The position numbers were made by a program, and so were the translations under genes. The notes below the pieces were generated by a model, which searched no databases, was not told where the DNA came from, and worked only from the letters and a program-made list of their open reading frames with translations. This document shows positions 32,083 to 36,764 of a stretch of 36,764 nt of DNA, piece by piece. Within the stretch, counting starts at the first letter, position 1. The number at the start of each line of letters is the position of its first letter. Source of the stretch: Brachionus koreanus (Eukaryota; Rotifera; Eurotatoria; Ploima; Brachionidae); contig PJRA01000409.1 of NCBI GenBank assembly GCA_016987375.1, forward strand, positions 44,840-81,603. The letters are read 5' to 3'.

Positions 32083-34220
32083 AACAATTATTTTCACTAT
32101 CAATAAATTTAAGTTTAAATTTTTTTTCAATATTTTCAACAAAATAAATAATTTCGAATTCCTTTTAATAAACTTTAAACTAAATTTAATTGTTTCATTA
32201 ATTGCTTGGCTTAATGCCTTAAACTCAAATCATGGGAGGCTTGTGTTATTTTTATTTTTAAGAATACAAACAAAACAAATTTAACTTTACTTATTATGGC
32301 TTTTTTTAAATTTATGTATTTTTTTAATTTTTATTTAAGTCCCATGGAAAAGTTGAAATAAGAATAATGGACAGTTAAATATCCAGGGTTAGGTTATATA
32401 CAAAAAGTATTCAAAAACGTTTTTACATAATTGGTTTTTAAAAAATTAGTTTGACTAATAATATTTTATGCTTATAATAAATTTGTCTAATTGACTCCAA
32501 TTTTAGTGCTTTGTTCAAAGGTTTTGTTTTTGTAAATTTACTGAGTCCAATAGATTGTTTTATTAAAATATTTTGCCGTATATCAAATTTCTTTAAACTC
32601 TTTTCATTAATGAAGATATTATCTAAATGATATCTAAAGATTGATTGACAGAACTGTTTGTATAAGAAAGCTATAGTTTCTGAGTTCATTAATTTTGGTT
32701 TGCATCCAACACTATTTGGAGAGTAAAAACTCTTTTCAACTTTTTTCATCTTATTTTCCACGAAATCGTTTATTGGTTTTTGATTTCCAATAGGTAGGCC
32801 AAGATAAATCAATTATCTAAATTACTTTATTTAAAAATTTTAAAATATAGTTCGGCAAAGCTTTGAAAAAGTTTATCTTTTGTTTATCAAAAATTTGAAA
32901 AAGTTTTTTTGATTTCTGAAAAATTGCGTAAAAAATCTAAAAATATGAAAATGTAAAAATGTAAAATTATTTTCATTTTGCCTAAAAAAGATAAAACTAC
33001 TTGAATAAATAAATATAACTCATTATAAAAAAAAGCAAGTTTGAATACAAAAATTGTTAACTCAAGATTAGAATAACATTATCTATTTTGATTCAAGACT
33101 GAGGCTATATCAAGGAACAAGTCAATTGGTGAGATGAATTTTCCATGGTCTATTTTACTGTAATTTGAAATGTCTGTCTGTATTTGTTAATGGGTAAATC
33201 GGCAATACATGAATTTTTTAAATAGTTTTGTATAACTTTTCTCTAACATTTCATTTTTAAGCTTTATTTTTGTTTTAATTGGGAAGAATTTAATTGTTTA
33301 ATTTGATTTTGCAGTTTTTGACAGTCAGGATGGATCAATCTGATTTGAGCAGTTTAATTTTAGACCCCAGATAAGGCAATACTTTTCAATTGATTGAATT
33401 GCAGGTCGAAGGGCTACTTTTTTAATACTTTATATAAGTTTTGAGCATCTAATGTAATATGAATTTCTACACTATTAAAAATGTAAATGGAAATATATGT
33501 TCATGTCCTTATTGGGACGAAAATTTGGTATGCAAACATACTAATGGTATTGCATCAAAGAATACTAGCTTAAACAACCTGTTTTAACAACAGTTGTAAC
33601 CACGGAAGGAGGCTCATATATTAAATCAATCCTTTTTCAACAGTACCTAAAAAAAAAGAGAGGAAGACCACCCAAAATATTGAGAACAACGATGATGAAG
33701 ATGTAAGATCGAAATATGCAAAATATTTTATTTGGAAAAATTAAATGACAGTGATGAGAGGAAGTAATAAAGTGTTAATAAATTTTTTAACCATAAACTA
33801 TAAAAAAAACTATAAACATTAGCCGCTTATTTATCTTTCACACTTTTTTTATTTTGACTTGTGATTTTTTTGATGCTTATTTATTTAATTAGATACTAAA
33901 TAATTGATTTAGAAACTTTTTATGTCATAAAAAACACAAAAAAAAACGATTAGCTAGTCTTCAACATAGAAACCATTATGCTCTTTAGTCATCAGTCATC
34001 TATCACTTAGTAGTTTAATTCCTCTCTTGTACCAGCTTAATCTTGAAATTGAAACCATAAACCTTTGCGAAATCGTGCTTAGAATTACTTTTGATTCTGT
34101 TCAAAAATCTATTCTCTATTAAAAAAAATAAATTTATTTGTTAAATAATGTGCTGAATTTTGATAGCTTGCTTTTCTACTTTAATAATTTATCAAAGGAT
34201 GAAATCAAATTTAATTTCAA
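32083..34220. other. Region downstream of SLC22 gene 3, with LINE debris
   Basis: Holds two pieces of a LINE reverse transcriptase (about 32438-33420, minus) and, near 33573-33702 (plus), a short frame with TTEGGSYIKSILFQQYLKKK continuing into RGRPPKIL, an AT-hook-like core. The AT-hook frame ends at a TAA and has no recognisable partner exons. Nothing else supported. Confidence 0.45.
32438..33420 (-). mobile_element. LINE reverse transcriptase fragments
   Basis: Upstream piece on the minus strand (about 33420-33310): IEKYCLIWGLKLN, the region after the YxDD motif of non-LTR reverse transcriptases. Downstream piece (32812-32438) is an open frame of 124 codons: YLGLPIGNQKPINDF at its start, then KVEKSFYS, VGCKPKLMNSETIAFLYKQF and RQNILIKQSIGLS, the thumb and post-RT region of non-LTR elements. 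About 500 bp of unrecognisable sequence separates the pieces, so the copy is broken. It differs from the LINE in SLC22 gene 3 intron 3 and from that at 10860-11560. Confidence 0.7.
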
Positions 34221-34328
34221 AATTAAATTATTTTTATCAATAAAACTATAAAATAAAGCTATTGAAATTTTATTTTAATTAAATAAAAAAAAAAACAATT
34301 AAAATTTTTTTTTATCTACACAAATAAA

Positions 34329-34841
34329 TTATAGATAAAATTTATTTGTTGAACAAGCTGTTGGATTTTGATTAATGAATTCGCATCTTTTGCTTATTTC
34401 ATCAAAATAAGTTCTTTCGCCAACAATGGGACAAACATAGGTTTTTCTTCTCTGACCATAGACACAAGCATGAAAGATATCACAGTAATTTGCATCTCTC
34501 CAATGTCCAGTTGGCTTTGTTGTGCAATCAAAAGGAATTCCACCGATTAAATTTTCAATTATTTTTTCTCCTGTGTTGGTGTATGTTTCTTGTTTGATCG
34601 GATATGGTCTGTTTGCTTGGACGTCTACTGATTGCGTTTGGACATTTTTGACTGGCACCTGTTGCTGTTGTTGAGGAGAATTTTGAAAGAATTCTGCTTT
34701 CAATTGAGCTTGATTTGGGCCCATTTCATACTGATATGAATTTTGTTCGGCATTTAGATTCTGATTGTTCCATTCTGACTGTTGAACTGTGAGTTTTGCC
34801 AAAGCTAGCAATGAAAAAAGAAACAAGACTTTGCATTCCAT
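34329..34841 (-). CDS. Secreted chitin-binding (CBM14 / peritrophin-A) protein, copy 2
   Basis: Identical in sequence to the gene at 22985-23497: 170 aa with signal peptide, Gln-rich linker and one six-cysteine CBM14 domain. The ATG is at 34841. The preceding 87 in-frame bases include the TATA box and are more likely promoter and leader than coding. With no substitutions between copies, the duplication is either very recent, kept alike by gene conversion, or an assembly artefact. Confidence 0.9.
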   Translation of the reverse strand: MECKVLFLFSLLALAKLTVQQSEWNNQNLNAEQNSYQYEMGPNQAQLKAEFFQNSPQQQQQVPVKNVQTQSVDVQANRPYPIKQETYTNTGEKIIENLIGGIPFDCTTKPTGHWRDANYCDIFHACVYGQRRKTYVCPIVGERTYFDEISKRCEFINQNPTACSTNKFYL

Positions 34842-34894
34842 TTTACGATATATCTCAAACAAGTGAATAGATAAATTGGACACATTTCGTTCTC

Positions 34895-34902
34895 TATTTA
34901 TA
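34895..34902 (-). promoter_or_regulatory. TATA box of CBM14 gene copy 2
   Basis: TATAAATA on the minus strand, 53 bp upstream of the ATG at 34841, identical in context to 23551-23558. Confidence 0.65.
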
Positions 34903-35635
34903 CCCTTGTTTGAGTTTAATTGAAACAAACTAAAGGATTAAATACTAATATTAAACTTGTATAAATATTAGTCAGATAAGACTAAACTTAAAAACTAATT
35001 TGTAATATAATGCCTAAATGGTTTTTTTCCAAAATTTAAACTAACTTACACAAAATATTTTGATTTATTTGTTTGATAATTTTGTTTTTATTCTAAAATT
35101 AAAAGACCGATTATTTTTATTTAGCTAAATTTTTCAAATAAACCACAGTTAAATGATAGACATTGTCAATTTAAGAGAAAATTTTTATTTAATTTAATGA
35201 ATTAAGACTGGAGAGAATTTCTTTTTCTCTTATATTATCTACAATGGGCTGAAAATTTAAAACTTTTTCTTTATTCAATTCTTTATTCATAAATTATTTA
35301 ATGTTATATGAGAATTGTTGAGAAGTAGAAGACCTGAAATATATGCTGGACAAGCACTCCAAAATGGCAATAAATATTAATTTAATGCAATAAATTTAAT
35401 ATTTAATCGGGATAATTTATTTATAATCATTAAAGTGAACAGTTTATGAATATGAATATTAGCAAACAAAATATGACTTGATAAGACAGTGTCTAATAAG
35501 AACGAGAATTGGGATAGAAGGCTCGATAAATAAATGAAAGAATAAAGGCTCCAACTCTGACGAATTCTTTTATCCTACTTGTTTTTCAAGCAGAAGTACA
35601 AGAGGCCATCCAAAATTGCACATACAGCCAATCCT

Positions 35636-35697
35636 CAATATAACGAAAAAGTTGGGTTGAAATTTTTATTTTCATTGCATCTAAATTCGTTATATCG
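35636..35697. mobile_element. Tigger/pogo-like terminal fragment, duplicated copy
   Basis: Same inverted CAATATAACGAA / TTCGTTATATCG pair as at 24292-24353; it was copied with the block rather than inserted twice. Confidence 0.4.
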
Positions 35698-36764
35698 AAA
35701 ATGCCATACAAAAGCATTGAAAAAGATTTCAGATTTTTTATTTTGAATTTTTATTAAAATAAATGAAAAAAAAATATTTGTAAAAAAATAAAAAAAAAAA
35801 AAGTTGTTTGTTTATTAAAACTTTTTTCAATTACCAAATTTTCAACATTAAACAAAAAATTAACGATATATATTTATACATTCTTTTTATTATTTCAATT
35901 TTTGTTTCAGGTGAATAATATTTTAGTTTTTTTGCGACTGTATTAGATAAATTTTAACTCATTTTAATAAAAAGATTAACAGATAAAATTTTTGCCTGTA
36001 AATATATACTTTTTTATTGAAAGAATATACACAAAGTCAAAAAAAGCACAACAAACAAGATTATCAACATTATACTGTAAAAACAACATTATCAAAATAA
36101 ATTTATATTAACATTATCAATTAACTATTATCAAAAATCTGGTAAAACTATGCAAATTTTGAATAATTAAAATTTGGACTAATTAGGCACTTGGCAGAGA
36201 CTCTGCACATCATTAGAAGACTTTGACTTTTGATGCAACTAAGTATGTTGCAGTTTGTTTTTTACCATTAATAATCGAATTCGTTCTTTAGGGTTTTTCT
36301 TTAAATGAGAAATTTAAGTAATTTAATAACTCGTTTAAAAAAGAATAACTTGAAAATTTAAAAATTTTAAATTTTTCCAAACTGGCTCTTTAAAAGAATT
36401 AAAATTTAGTTAAATCATTAAAGAAATAAATAGTCTGGTACATAAATTTTCTTCAAATTTTTTAAATAGCCAAAATTCTATTTTGATCATTTCATAATAG
36501 CATTTTTGTATCAATAAAAGAGAAAACAATAAAATGCTTAATTATAGCCAAAAAAATATCAATTAGAAATCTTTTTATTCTAATTTTATTACATTTAAAA
36601 AAAATTTAAGATCGTAAATTGATAAAAATTTCTAAGTTACCATTTTTAATTTTTAGTTTACCCATGCATCTAAGCTAACTTGGTTTGTTATTAATGTCTA
36701 GATGTATAACTTTTTGTGATCAAGTTATCTGTAGTTCAAGTATTTTTTGGGAAATGGTTCAAAT

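Larger units (their letters stand above)
34221..36764. repeat. Duplicated block, copy 2 (truncated by the window end)
   Basis: Same orientation as 22876-25420, offset 11,345 then 11,344 bp after a one-base homopolymer difference. The last base of the window corresponds to 25420, so the duplication is longer than seen. It lies just beyond SLC22 gene 3, while copy 1 lies just before it. Confidence 0.95.

Noticed and set aside
1..36764. CRISPR arrays, bacterial operons, ribosome-binding sites
   Set aside because: Spliced genes, LINEs and animal-type domains show eukaryotic DNA; no regularly spaced repeats were seen.

Overview
The window comes from a very AT-rich (roughly 75-80% by eye) invertebrate nuclear genome. 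The evidence is spliced genes with 45-60 bp GT-AG introns, an SLC22-type transporter family, secreted six-cysteine chitin-binding (CBM14/peritrophin-A) proteins, animal-type LINE fragments and several DNA-transposon families. A rotifer such as Brachionus or an AT-rich arthropod would fit; the sequence alone does not decide. No bacterial features were seen.

Layout. 1-1499: 3' part of SLC22-like gene 1 (+). 1500-8255: no host gene; one LINE endonuclease fragment and a fold-back candidate. 8256-10342: complete SLC22-like gene 2 (+, 8 exons, 528 aa). 10850-11600: decayed LINE reverse transcriptase (-). 12309-21459: a 9.15-kb DNA transposon candidate with inverted ends (20-bp perfect core) and an 8-bp flanking direct repeat. 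It carries two spliced minus-strand genes: gene A (transposase + Ulp1/C48-like protease + C-terminal RING-H2) and gene B (coiled coil + MYT1-type C2HC finger + small basic C-terminal domain). Its right arm holds two hairpins and a broken fragment resembling the host protein HEATR5. 21915-22082: hAT transposase tail remnant. 22985-23497: CBM14 gene (-) inside a duplicated block. 27155-32082: complete SLC22-like gene 3 (+, 8 exons, 514 aa); its large third intron contains a LINE fragment split by a 355-bp MITE with a 9-bp target-site duplication. 32438-33420: further LINE fragments. 34221-36764: second, nearly identical copy of the CBM14 block, running off the window end.

The three SLC22 genes are same-strand paralogues, expanded in tandem and later pushed apart by transposons. 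Genes 2 and 3 share all seven intron positions, while gene 1 has lost and gained introns. The most unusual item is the two-gene transposon, which joins DDE transposition machinery to a SUMO-protease-like domain and a RING-H2 finger. All exon models were read by eye from splice signals, reading-frame phase and comparison between paralogues; no searches were run.
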